A DNA stretch of 64,000 bases from Streptomyces sp. CB02414. Its GTDB lineage: Bacteria; Actinomycetota; Actinomycetes; Streptomycetales; Streptomycetaceae. The stretch covers positions 248,001-312,000 of the forward strand of contig NZ_LIPF01000005.1 in assembly GCF_001905385.1 (NCBI RefSeq), given 5' to 3'. Below, piece after piece: positions 41,728 through 49,716 of this stretch. A model generated the notes under the pieces. That model saw only the letters and a list, made by a program, of their open reading frames with translations, ran no database searches and was not told the DNA's origin. The position numbers were made by a program, and so were the translations under genes. The stretch's first letter is position 1, and each line of letters starts with the position of its first letter.

Positions 41728-43139
41728 CCCCGCCGCGCCAGCTCCGACTTCCGGTACGAGTACCCGAAGTAGATCACCAGGCCGAGCGCGAACCACACGG
41801 CGAACCGCGCCCACGTCTGCCACTGCAGGAACGTGATCAGCCAGACCGAGAAGACGATGCCCAGCGCCGGCACGAACGGCATGAAGGGCGTCCGGAAGGT
41901 GCGCGGCAGGTCCGGCTGCCGGTAGCGCAGCACGATCACCGCCGCGCACACCACCACGAAGGCCAGCAGGATGCCGATGTTGGTCAGCTCGGCCGCCTCG
42001 CCGATCGGCAGGAACCCGGCGATCAGCGCCGACGCGACACCGACGATCCAGGTCACCCGGGTCGGCACGTGCCGCGTCGGGTGCGTCTTGGCGAACCACT
42101 TGGGCAGCAGCCCGTCGCGCGACATGGAGAACCACACCCGGGTCACGCCCAGCATGAACGTGAACATCACAGTCAGGATGCCGATGATCGCGCCCACCGC
42201 GATCACGTCGGCCAGACCGCTCAGCCCCACCGACTTGAAGGCCGTCGAGAAGCCGCTCTCCGGGTCGATGTCCGGGTAGTTCTGCATGCCGGTCAGCACC
42301 AGACAGGCCGCCACGTACAGCACCATCGAGATGATCAGCGAGTAGATGATCGCCTTAGGCATGTGCCGCTGGGCGTCCTTGGACTCCTCGGCCGCCGTCG
42401 ACATGGCGTCGTAGCCGAAGACCGCGAAGAAGACCGTCGCCGCGCCGGTGAACGCCCCGCCCACCCCGTACGGGAAGAACGGGTCGTAGTTCGAGGTGTC
42501 GATGTGGAAGACGCCGACCGCGATCACCAGCAGTACCACCAGTACCTTCAGGACCACCACGACCATCTCGAACCGGGCCGCGTTCTTGATGCCCAGGTTC
42601 AGCAGGTACGCGATGAGCAGGCACAGCAGCGCGGCGAACAGGTCGACCCGGTGGCCGTCGCCGGTACCGGGCGCGCCCAGCATCCAGTTGGGGATGTCGG
42701 CGCCCATCTCCCCGACCAGGAAGCTGAAGTAGCCGGAGATTCCGATCGCGACCACCGCCACGATCGCCGTGTACTCCAGCAGCAGGTCCCAGCCGATGAA
42801 CCAGCCCGCCAGCTCACCGAGGACCGCGTACCCGTAGGTGTAGGCGGAGCCCGCCTTCGGGATCATGCCGGCGAACTCGGCGTACGACAGGGCCGCCGCC
42901 GCGCTCGCGACGCCCGCGATGAGGAAGGAGACGAGGACCGCCGGGCCCGCCGTGCCGTTGGCCACCGTGCCGGCCAGGGTGAAGATCCCCGCCCCGATGA
43001 TGCCGCCCACGCCGATCGCGGTCAGCTGCCACAGCCCCAGCGTCCGCTGCAGGCGGGCGCCCTCACCGCCCTCCGTGTCCTCGATCTGCTCGATGGGTTT
43101 GCGACGGAGAACACCTTCGCCCATGCGGAACCCGGCCAT
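41724..43139 (-). CDS. APC-superfamily amino acid permease (CAT-like)
   Basis: 471 residues with 12 predicted helices. The first helix holds the substrate-site GVGGIIGAGIFTLAGTVA; LSYAEFAGMIPKAGSAYTYGYAVLGE, EYTAIVAVVAIGISGY and FFAVFGYDAMSTAAEESKDAQRHMPKAII are hallmark blocks of cationic amino acid/GABA-type APC transporters (YfnA/CAT group). The start at 43139 (MAGFRM) has AAGAGGTGAGG before it and is preferred over 43184. It probably imports basic or branched amino acids by proton symport. It lies downstream of the universal stress protein gene in the same direction, 101 bp apart. Confidence 0.94.
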   Translation of the reverse strand: MAGFRMGEGVLRRKPIEQIEDTEGGEGARLQRTLGLWQLTAIGVGGIIGAGIFTLAGTVANGTAGPAVLVSFLIAGVASAAAALSYAEFAGMIPKAGSAYTYGYAVLGELAGWFIGWDLLLEYTAIVAVVAIGISGYFSFLVGEMGADIPNWMLGAPGTGDGHRVDLFAALLCLLIAYLLNLGIKNAARFEMVVVVLKVLVVLLVIAVGVFHIDTSNYDPFFPYGVGGAFTGAATVFFAVFGYDAMSTAAEESKDAQRHMPKAIIYSLIISMVLYVAACLVLTGMQNYPDIDPESGFSTAFKSVGLSGLADVIAVGAIIGILTVMFTFMLGVTRVWFSMSRDGLLPKWFAKTHPTRHVPTRVTWIVGVASALIAGFLPIGEAAELTNIGILLAFVVVCAAVIVLRYRQPDLPRTFRTPFMPFVPALGIVFSVWLITFLQWQTWARFAVWFALGLVIYFGYSYRKSELARRG

Positions 43140-43240
43140 GCGCCTCACCTCTTTGTGAACGGCAAACGGCTGACGGTGGATCATGATGACTCACACACGC
43201 CTGCCGGGGAAGCACGACGCACACGCCACGAAGACCGGTG

Positions 43241-43702
43241 CTACGGCACCACGGTCACCGGCCAGCGCCCCGCCTTCACCAGCCGCACCGCGACCGACCC
43301 CACGATCCGGTGCCCGGCCTGCTCGGACGCGCCGACGACGACGGCGTCGGCCGTCAGTTCGTCGGCCGCCTTCACCAGACCGTTGTACGGGTCGCCGCGG
43401 AAGGTGTGGAACTCCCAGCGCACGTCGAATATCCCCTTGGCCCGCTCGGCCGCCTCCCGGATCTGTGCCACCAGGTCCTCGGCGATCTCGTCGGTCGTCT
43501 CCGCCACCGGAGCCCCGAGCGCCGCACCCGCCGCCAGCACCGGCTGCACGTACACCACGGCGAGCAGCGCGCGCTGGCGCCGGGCCAGACCGCCGGCGTA
43601 GGCCGCCGCCCGCAGCGAGGAGTCGGAGCCGTCCACCCCGACGACGATGACCTTGGGCCCGTCCGTGCCCCGCTCGAACCGCTGGGCGTGCTGTTCCGTC
43701 AC
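43241..43702 (-). CDS. universal stress protein (UspA family)
   Basis: 153 residues, single Usp domain. VIVVGVDGSDSSLRAAAYAGGLARRQRALLAVVYVQP is the opening strand with the conserved VGVDGS, and DAVVVGASEQAGHRIVGSVAVRLVKAGRWPVTVVP the nucleotide-binding end (G-x-x-x-x-x-G...GS) closing with the usual WPVTVV. The ATP motif keeps its glycine and G-S, so ATP binding is plausible. It starts at GTG 43702 with no strong ribosome site. Such genes respond to starvation or respiration stress in Streptomyces. Confidence 0.94.
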   Translation of the reverse strand: MTEQHAQRFERGTDGPKVIVVGVDGSDSSLRAAAYAGGLARRQRALLAVVYVQPVLAAGAALGAPVAETTDEIAEDLVAQIREAAERAKGIFDVRWEFHTFRGDPYNGLVKAADELTADAVVVGASEQAGHRIVGSVAVRLVKAGRWPVTVVP

Positions 43703-43812
43703 GCGGCGAGGCTATCGGAGGCGCTCCCGGTTCTGCTCCGTGCGGGTGGTTCCATGCCGCCGCCCCGGTGTTTCTCAGGTGCGCCGGACCCGTGCCGGGC
43801 GACTGATGAGTC

Positions 43813-44649
43813 ATGCAGAAGGATCAGTTGCTCACCCGGCGCCGCGCCCTGCTGGCCGGTGCCGCGGCCGTCGGAGCGGCCGGCACCGCCGGCGTACTGG
43901 CGGTGGGCCCGGGGGGCGGGCCGGCCCCGACGGCCGCGCCCGCCCCGGGCCCCGTGGCACGCCGCCCGCTCAAGCCGTCCGCCTACCGCCTCCAGCCCCT
44001 GACCGGATACGGCGCGCCCGGAAACGCGCCCCGGCAGCCCCCGGTGCGCAGCGAGCCGATCCTGCGGGTGTCGGGCCGGGGCCGGATCATGATGCTCACC
44101 TTCGACGACGGACCCGACCCCCGCTACACCCCGGACATCCTGGACACGCTGGCCGAGTACGACGTGCGCGCGACGTTCTTCGTCTGCGGGGAGATGGCCG
44201 ACCACAACCGGGACCTGCTGTCCCGGATGGCCGACGAGGGGCACGTCGTCGGCAACCACACCTGGTCGCACCCGCTGCTGACCCGGCTGACCCGGCGCCG
44301 CATCCGCTCCGAGATGGAGCGCACGTGCGAGGTCGTCGAGCAGGCCTACGGGGAGGCGCCCCGCTGGTTCCGGGCTCCCTACGGGGCGTGGAACCGCGCC
44401 GCCTTCCAGCTCGGCGCGGAGCTGGGCATGGAGCCGCTCGCCTGGACCGTGGACACCCTCGACTGGACCACCCCCGGCACCGGCACCATCGTCGAGCGGG
44501 TCGAGGACGGCGCCGCCCCCGGCGTCGTGGTGCTCTCGCACGACGCCGGGGGCGACCGCTCGCAGAGCGTCCGGGCCCTGCGCAGGTACCTTCCCGAGCT
44601 GCTGGACTCCGGCTACCACCTCACCGTCCCCCGCCGCCGGTTCGTCTGA
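43813..44649 (+). CDS. secreted polysaccharide deacetylase (CE4/NodB), Tat-like signal
   Basis: 278 residues. The N-terminus has a twin-arginine-like signal (LTRRRALLAGAAAVGAAGTAG) and a Pro/Ala-rich tether. The NodB domain begins at about 93: MLTFDDGPDPRYTPDILDTL (motif 1 with the two Asp), VVGNHTWSHPLLTRL (metal-binding H-x3-H, motif 2), WFRAPYGAWN (motif 3), LAWTVDTLDWT (motif 4) and VVLSHDAGGDRS (motif 5). It removes acetyl groups from peptidoglycan or a related wall polymer. The convergent class F sortase ends 30 bp past its stop, suggesting an envelope-linked group. The catalytic set is complete. Confidence 0.92.
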   Translation: MQKDQLLTRRRALLAGAAAVGAAGTAGVLAVGPGGGPAPTAAPAPGPVARRPLKPSAYRLQPLTGYGAPGNAPRQPPVRSEPILRVSGRGRIMMLTFDDGPDPRYTPDILDTLAEYDVRATFFVCGEMADHNRDLLSRMADEGHVVGNHTWSHPLLTRLTRRRIRSEMERTCEVVEQAYGEAPRWFRAPYGAWNRAAFQLGAELGMEPLAWTVDTLDWTTPGTGTIVERVEDGAAPGVVVLSHDAGGDRSQSVRALRRYLPELLDSGYHLTVPRRRFV

Positions 44650-44679
44650 CGCCCGCCGCGCCCGAGGACCGGGGTCCGC

Positions 44680-45345
44680 TCAGCGGACCTCGGTCATGCG
44701 GGCGAAGGCGACGACGTTCCCCTCGTAACCGTTCTGCTTGGAGAAACCCCCGCCGCAGGTGATGACCCGCAGTTCGGGGCTCCCCTTGGAGGCGTACACC
44801 CGGTCGCCGGGGAAGTCGTCCTTCGCGAACACCTCGATGCCGTAGATCTCGAAGACCGCCGTCTTCCCGTCCTGGCGGTGCACCTCGACCTTGTTCCCCT
44901 TCTTGAGGGCACCGAGTCCGTAGAAGACGGCGGGACCCTGCTGGTTGTCGACGTGGCCGACCACGACCGCCGTGCCCTTCTCGCCCGGGGTGACCGCGCC
45001 GGTGAACCAGCCCGCCAGGTTCGGGTCCTCGGGGGGCGGCGCGTCGACCCAGCCCTCGGCGTCGAGGCCGACCGGCATGACGGGCGCGTCGACCTGGATG
45101 GCGGGGATGCCGACCCGGTCGGGCACCGAGTACGACAGCGGGGCGAGCCCCGTGGCGGCTTGGGCCTCGTCCGCGGCGCGGGTGTCGGAGGCGGCGGCCG
45201 ACGCCGGCTGCGGCGGGCCCTGGTCGAACTCCCCCGAACCGTTCCGGATGAGCGCGAGCCCGGTCAGCAGCACCAGCGCTATCACGCCCCAGGGAGCACG
45301 CTTCCTGCGCCGCTCCTCCTCTTCGGCCCACTCGGACGTGTCCAT
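44680..45345 (-). CDS. class F sortase
   Basis: 221 residues, membrane-anchored by one N-terminal helix (about 20-36, PWGVIALVLLTGLALI) preceded by an acidic/basic cytoplasmic stretch. The catalytic domain (about 85-221) shows PDRVGIPAIQVDAPVMPVGLD, the catalytic His in TAVVVGHVDNQ, a conserved Arg in GDRVYASK/LRVITCGGGF and the catalytic Cys in VITCGGG. Class F enzymes are typical of actinobacteria; their sorting motif and substrates are largely undefined. The ATG at 45345 (AGGGGAAGG upstream) is chosen over 45390. Two candidate surface proteins with C-terminal anchors lie immediately beyond it, both without LPXTG. Confidence 0.92.
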   Translation of the reverse strand: MDTSEWAEEEERRRKRAPWGVIALVLLTGLALIRNGSGEFDQGPPQPASAAASDTRAADEAQAATGLAPLSYSVPDRVGIPAIQVDAPVMPVGLDAEGWVDAPPPEDPNLAGWFTGAVTPGEKGTAVVVGHVDNQQGPAVFYGLGALKKGNKVEVHRQDGKTAVFEIYGIEVFAKDDFPGDRVYASKGSPELRVITCGGGFSKQNGYEGNVVAFARMTEVR

Positions 45346-45676
45346 CGGCCTTCCCCTCTCGACCCGGCCGTCGCCGTGTCTTTCGCGCATACGGGCACGC
45401 TAAGCGCCGCGCGGGCGACCGGCGACGGGGCGGTGGCGAACGGGTGGCGGGGCCGTCCCCCGGTGAGCCATCCGGGACGCGGCCGGACGGAATCTCCTGA
45501 CGGTCCGTGACCTGCGGCGATATCGGCTCCCGCGGTTCCGGCCCGGTACGCCCCTCACCAGGACGGACCATTCCCGAAATGCGGCCCCGCGCGGGGCAAC
45601 TGAGGGTCTTTCTGGGAGACGCTTTCTCGCCGATCGACCGGGGACGGGTCCCGGGGCGTCTTTCGCGGAGGATCAC
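45346..45676. other. 331-bp divergent promoter region of the sortase and a secreted protein
   Basis: No gene is seen. It contains the two divergent promoters; the rightward gene has a strong GGAGG ribosome site at its right end. GC-rich short palindromes such as GCCCCGCGCGGGGC occur around 45585 but none forms a persuasive terminator. Confidence 0.5.
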
Positions 45677-46171
45677 ATGCGCAACACTCGTGCCCTCGCG
45701 GCCGCCGGCGCCGCGGTCGCTGTCCTCGGGCTGGCCGCCCCCACGGCCACCGCGGGCGGCGACCACAACCAGCCGAGCAACATCGTCGCCCTGCCCAGTG
45801 TGATCGCCCGCGGCGGCCAGATGACCGTCACGGTCGACGGCTGCCCCCAGGGCGGCACGATGACCTCGGACGCCTTCCGGACGACCCACCTGACCCCGGT
45901 CAAGGGCGCCAACGAGACGTCCAAGGGCACCGCCACCATCAAGGAGGACGCCCGCCCGGGCTCGTACGACATCACCGTCAACTGCTCGGGCCGGCGCCTG
46001 ACGCGTCCGGCCGCCTTCACCGTCATCGGGGGCGTCCGCGGCGGCATCGGCGGCAGCAGCACCAGCGGGGCCACCTCGACCGACATCGCGATCGGCGGCG
46101 GACTCGTCGCCGCGGCCGTCGCCGGTGGCGGCCTGTTCTGGATGCGCCGCCGCGCCGAGCGCCGCTACTGA
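45677..46171 (+). CDS. secreted protein with C-terminal membrane anchor (sortase-substrate-like)
   Basis: 164 residues: Sec signal (ALAAAGAAVAVLGLAAPTATA), then an Ig-like domain (about 30-118) with one disulfide likely between the two Cys in VTVDGCPQGG and ITVNCSGRR, then a Gly/Ser linker, a hydrophobic segment (IAIGGGLVAAAVAGGGLFW) and the positive tail MRRRAERRY. This N-signal, body, anchor, Arg-tail layout is that of cell-wall sorting, yet no LPXTG or LAXTG precedes the helix (STDIAIGG instead). The gene to the right on the opposite strand (46236-46748) encodes a paralogue. Placed by a class F sortase, it may be its substrate, or just a membrane protein. Confidence 0.85.
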   Translation: MRNTRALAAAGAAVAVLGLAAPTATAGGDHNQPSNIVALPSVIARGGQMTVTVDGCPQGGTMTSDAFRTTHLTPVKGANETSKGTATIKEDARPGSYDITVNCSGRRLTRPAAFTVIGGVRGGIGGSSTSGATSTDIAIGGGLVAAAVAGGGLFWMRRRAERRY

Positions 46172-46174
46172 GCC

Positions 46175-46226
46175 GACACAGGAGTTCGCCCCGGACCGCG
46201 AAGGGGCCGGGGCGAACTCCTGTGTC
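46175..46226. terminator. perfect 20-bp hairpin between two convergent paralogues
   Basis: 46175-46194 and 46207-46226 are perfectly complementary over 20 bp with a 12-base loop. It begins four bases after the stop of the rightward gene and ends nine bases before the stop of the leftward one, so it can terminate both transcripts. Confidence 0.92.
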
Positions 46227-46235
46227 AGCGCGGGC

Positions 46236-46748
46236 TCAGGCCGCGCCCTCGCCGGAGCGTCGGCGCGAGAGGTGCCACGCGGCGCCGACCGAGCCCGCGA
46301 CGAGCAGGGCGCCGAGCCCGATCTCCGTCACGTCGAACCCGGCGACGCTGCCGCCCTCGCCGGCGTGGACGCCCTTGTCGGGGTGGCGGGGCTGGTGCGT
46401 GGGGTGGCCGGAGTGGCCGCCCGCGATGGTCAGGTCCAGGGTCTCGGTCCTGCCGTCGCAGGCGAACTTCACCTCGTAGACCGCCCCGCGTCTGGCGTCC
46501 CGGTCGACCTCCGCCGTCGCCGAATGCTCGCGCCGCGGGATGGTGACCGTGTCGAACACCGCCGACGAGACGGTGACGCGGCCCTCGCAGCCGCCTGCCC
46601 CGCGGCCCACCCCCAGCGTCACCTCCCCGCCGGGCGCCACGGTGGCGGGGCTGAGCGTGAAGCCGAACGTCGAACCGTGGGCCGGTACACAGGCGGACAG
46701 GGCGGCGACGCCCAGCAGTGCGACCGAGGCGGCGGGTATCGCGCGCAT
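46236..46748 (-). CDS. secreted protein with C-terminal anchor, paralogue of the convergent neighbour
   Basis: 170 residues. Signal peptide MRAIPAASVALLGVAALSAC, perhaps a lipobox (LSAC), then an Ig-like domain aligned with its neighbour (PATVAPGGEVTLGVG against PSVIARGGQMTVTVD; SSAVFDTVTIP against SDAFRTTHLTP; VDRDARRGAVYEVKFACDGRTETL against IKEDARPGSYDITVNCSGRRLT). Both keep two Cys in equal places. The end has a helix (EIGLGALLVAGSVGAAWHL) and the tail SRRRSGEGAA, again no LPXTG. GGAGG is before the ATG. The anchor region of the two shares T-[DE]-I-x-[IL]-G-x-[GA], a possible unusual sorting element. Confidence 0.84.
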   Translation of the reverse strand: MRAIPAASVALLGVAALSACVPAHGSTFGFTLSPATVAPGGEVTLGVGRGAGGCEGRVTVSSAVFDTVTIPRREHSATAEVDRDARRGAVYEVKFACDGRTETLDLTIAGGHSGHPTHQPRHPDKGVHAGEGGSVAGFDVTEIGLGALLVAGSVGAAWHLSRRRSGEGAA

Positions 46749-46935
46749 GTGAATCCTCCGGGTCCCGAGGAGCAGCGGGCGGACCTGTACCGCTCGCGCC
46801 AGGAATGCACCTCGATGTCCGAAACGCTAGGAACCCGGAGGGTCCGCCGCGATCGCAGTCGCGCGAATGGGGCAGATGTGTGGGCCGCTCAGGGGACGCC
46901 GACGGCGTGTCGGGCGCCCCCTGACGCGGGGAACC

Positions 46936-47700
46936 TCAGTCCCGTGCTCCGGGGAAGAGGTTCAGGAACGGGTCCGTCGACGCCGCCACACCGCGGCTGA
47001 ACGGTGCGTCGAAGTCCCAGATGAGGAAGAGCAGGAAGGCGATCAGCGCCGAGAACAGCCCGGCCAGGATCAGCTCGCGTGCCGTGCGCCGGATCTGCAG
47101 CGCGAAGACCATCCCGACCGTGACGACACCGCCCGCGATGAGGCCGAACCACACCACGCCCGGCATCGTCGCACCGGTCGACTCCGCGCGGGCGATGCGG
47201 GCCTGGTCCGCGGCGGTCACCTGGTCGACGAGCGGCTGGTACGCCTGGGCCTCGAAGTCCGTCCTCGGCTCGTAGTCCGTGACGTCCGCGCGGACGCGGT
47301 CGAGGAGCTCGGTGCCGCGCTCGGTCACCTCGCCCCGGTCGGCCATCGCCTTCCACTCGGTGGTGACGACGTGTCCGACATAGGCGTTGACATCCTCCCG
47401 GATGCGGTCACGGACGTCGGGCGGGTAGACGCGGACGCGTTCCGAGATCTCGTGCAGCGCGACCGCCTCCGCCTGGACGTGGTCCTGGGCGGCGCTGCGC
47501 GCCTCCCAGACACCCGCGATGGCCAGGCCCAGGACGATGGCGTACACCACGCCGATCCACATCGTCATGTACTCGATGACGTCCGGGGTCTCGGTGATGT
47601 CTTCGTCGTCGGACGCCCGGCGGTGCCGCACGAAGGTGATGATGACCACCACGACACCGGCGGCCACCATCGCGAGGGTGAGAACAAGCCATTCCGGCAA
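46936..47700 (-). CDS. DUF4239-family membrane protein
   Basis: 254 residues from TTG 47700, which has GGAG at proper spacing; a GTG at 47727 would overlap the upstream gene and lacks such a site. Two helices at the start (LVLTLAMVAAGVVVVIITFVR; MWIGVVYAIVLGLAIAGVW) flank RHRRASDDEDITETPDVIEY, and a central cytoplasmic or external helical segment of about 120 residues (ARSAAQDHVQAEAVALHEISERVRVYPPDVRDRIRE) is followed by two further helices (VWFGLIAGGVVTVGMVFAL; ILAGLFSALIAFLLFLIWDFD). This is the bestrophin-like DUF4239 pattern; function unknown. It lies just downstream of the proline-rich secreted gene on the same strand. Confidence 0.85.
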   Translation of the reverse strand: MPEWLVLTLAMVAAGVVVVIITFVRHRRASDDEDITETPDVIEYMTMWIGVVYAIVLGLAIAGVWEARSAAQDHVQAEAVALHEISERVRVYPPDVRDRIREDVNAYVGHVVTTEWKAMADRGEVTERGTELLDRVRADVTDYEPRTDFEAQAYQPLVDQVTAADQARIARAESTGATMPGVVWFGLIAGGVVTVGMVFALQIRRTARELILAGLFSALIAFLLFLIWDFDAPFSRGVAASTDPFLNLFPGARD

Positions 47701-47716
47701 GACAGGCTCCAGAGGA

Positions 47717-48331
47717 TCAGCGCGCACGGAGCGCGGCGACGGCGACCACCGCGGGCACCGTGATGAGCAGGACGAAGACGAGCGGTGAAGTGGCCCCCCG
47801 CGAGGACCGCTGCTGCGGAGGGGCGGCGCGGTAGCGCGGGTAGTGCACCGGGCTCAGCGACGGCCGGGGCGTGGGCGTGGCCGACGGGGAGGGCGCGGGA
47901 GGCGCCGGCCGGTCCGGTACGGGGGTGGGCGCCGGCGGAGGGGTAGGGGTCGGCGCGGGCCGCTCCGGTGCCGGCCGCGGGGGCGGCGAGGGAGGCGGCG
48001 GCTCGGGTCTCGGGGCGGGCGGCGCCGGCGGTTCCGGTTCGGGTTCCGGCTCGGGCGGTGGCGGGGGAGTGGGCTTCGGCGGTGGTGGCGCGGGCGTGGG
48101 CGGCGGGGCGGGCGGAGGCGTCGGTGAGGGCTCGGGGCACGCCGGGAAGGTGGGCCAGGTGCCACTCCCGGCGACCGCCACGGCGTCGATGCCGCCCGGT
48201 CCCGTCGAGGCGTACGCGCAGGCGTCCGCCCGCGCCGGGCCGACCGGTGCGCCGACGAGCGTGACCGTCAGCGTCACCAGGGCCAACACCCGTCCGGCAC
48301 AGGCGGATCGGGTCGGTTCGGGTCCATGCAC
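47717..48331 (-). CDS. secreted proline-rich protein with C-terminal membrane helix
   Basis: 204 residues. After the signal (VLALVTLTVTLVGAPVGPARADA) a short domain with two Cys (ADACAYASTGPGG...WPTFPACPEPSP) leads to a long Pro-rich stretch (about 68-165) of PPPxP and PEPEPEP units. The end has a membrane segment (SPLVFVLLITVPAVVAVAAL) and RAR tail. Its layout suggests a stalk spanning the wall, anchored in the membrane. GTG 48331 is the only upstream start found; no strong ribosome site. It is the second Pro-rich product in this window (see 3811-4101), both with repeated PEP/PxP codons. Confidence 0.75.
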   Translation of the reverse strand: MHGPEPTRSACAGRVLALVTLTVTLVGAPVGPARADACAYASTGPGGIDAVAVAGSGTWPTFPACPEPSPTPPPAPPPTPAPPPPKPTPPPPPEPEPEPEPPAPPAPRPEPPPPSPPPRPAPERPAPTPTPPPAPTPVPDRPAPPAPSPSATPTPRPSLSPVHYPRYRAAPPQQRSSRGATSPLVFVLLITVPAVVAVAALRAR

Positions 48332-48539
48332 GAGCAGATCATGAAGCCCGCGCGAGCCGGGACAGTCCCGATTACCGGACGATTGGCCCGAAGGAGGTAC
48401 AAGAAGCGGTCACCGGTTTGACCTGGCCCGCAAAGAAAACCGCGCCCCGGTTGAACACGACCGGCGTCCGCGTGCGTACCCAGTGTCGTGCGGCGGCGCG
48501 CGGCCGCCCCGGAACCTTCGTGACGATCGGGGATTGACG

Positions 48540-49490
48540 ATGAAGACCTCCTGGCGGAGCGCCTCACTCGTGGCGGGCGCTGCGGTGGTGCTGGCGCTGA
48601 CGACGGCGTGCGGCCAGGACGGCGGCGGTGCCACCGGCAGCCAGAACGTGGGCGCCACGGCCGCGCCCGGAGACGTCGGCGACATCGGCGCCGGGGCCGG
48701 CGAGGGACTCGGCAGCGGCACCGGCGCGAACGAGCGGGCGTCGGCGAACGCGCCGCAGCCGGCGGGAAAGCTGTCGGTCGCCACGAACGCCGAGATCGGC
48801 GAACTGGTGACCGACGGAACGGGCCGCACCCTCTACCGCTTCGACGCGGACACCGCCAAGCCGCCCAAGACGAACTGCGAGAACGACTGCGCCACCGCCT
48901 GGCCGCCCGTGGCCGCCGACGACGCGCTGGCCGGCGAGGGCATCGACGAGAAGCTGCTCGGCGAGGTCACCCGGCCCGACGGCACCAAGCAGCTCACCAT
49001 CGGCGGCTGGCCGGCCTACCGCTACGCCAAGGACACCGCCGCCGGCGACGTCAAGGGCCAGGGCGTGGGCGGCAAGTGGTACGCGCTGGCCGCCGACGGC
49101 AAGAAGGCCGAGGCGGACGACGCGCCCGGACTCTCCACCCGCGACGACCCGAAGCTCGGCGAGATCGTCGTCGACGGGAACGGGATGACCGTCTACCGCT
49201 TCATGAAGGACGAGGCCTGGCCGAAGCCCGTGTCGGCGTGCACCGGCGAGTGCCTGGAGAAGTGGCCCGTCGTGGCGCCCGTGGAACCGAACGACACCGA
49301 GGGCGTCGTGAAGAAGGACCTGATGACCTTCACCCGGCCCGACGGGGCCGAGCAGCAGACGGTCGACTGCTGGCCGATCTACACCTTCGCCGGTGACAAG
49401 AAGCCCGGCGACACCAACGGTCAGGGCGTCGGCGGCACCTGGTACGCCGTCTCGCCCGACGGAAAGCCGGTCGGCGCGCCGAAGAAGTAG
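48540..49490 (+). CDS. lipoprotein with tandem 'secreted repeat' (Lipoprotein_15/COG4315) domains
   Basis: 316 residues. Lipoprotein signal SLVAGAAVVLALTTAC with the lipid Cys in TTACG, then a Gly/Ala-rich tether (about 25-80). Two large copies of an A-B repeat follow: A1 with TLYRFDADT, C-x3-C (NCENDCATAWPPV); B1 with TKQLTIGGWPAYRYAKD and GQGVGGKWYAL; A2 with TVYRFMKDE, C-x3-C (ACTGECLEKWPVV); B2 with AEQQTVDCWPIYTFAGDKK and GQGVGGTWYAV. This Tyr/Trp/Cys pattern is COG4315/PF03640, secreted repeats of unknown role. ATG 48540 follows GGGGA; the GC-rich mRNA ends at a hairpin 39 bases past the stop. Its neighbour to the right is the methyltransferase-rmdA pair. Confidence 0.88.
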   Translation: MKTSWRSASLVAGAAVVLALTTACGQDGGGATGSQNVGATAAPGDVGDIGAGAGEGLGSGTGANERASANAPQPAGKLSVATNAEIGELVTDGTGRTLYRFDADTAKPPKTNCENDCATAWPPVAADDALAGEGIDEKLLGEVTRPDGTKQLTIGGWPAYRYAKDTAAGDVKGQGVGGKWYALAADGKKAEADDAPGLSTRDDPKLGEIVVDGNGMTVYRFMKDEAWPKPVSACTGECLEKWPVVAPVEPNDTEGVVKKDLMTFTRPDGAEQQTVDCWPIYTFAGDKKPGDTNGQGVGGTWYAVSPDGKPVGAPKK

Positions 49491-49528
49491 CGGCCTCCCG
49501 CCCGCCGGCTCCGGCGCGCGCGACCCGA

Positions 49529-49565
49529 GGGCCGTCCCCTCCGCACCAGGCGGAGAGGACGGCCC
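49529..49565 (+). terminator. hairpin after the repeat lipoprotein gene
   Basis: Bases 49529-49544 pair with 49550-49565 over 16 bp with one mismatch and a five-base loop. It separates the lipoprotein transcript from the methyltransferase gene. Confidence 0.8.
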
Positions 49566-49716
49566 CGTTCGCGTGCTTGCGCCCGCCTTGTCGCGTGGCA
49601 CGTGCCGCAGGCAGTGACCGGGAACGGACGGTCAATTTCCGGTTGGACTCGCCCGTTTGGCAGGCGATCAGTAGCCTCTGCTCGAACACCGGATCGCCTA
49701 TGCCTTGGAGAGCTAG

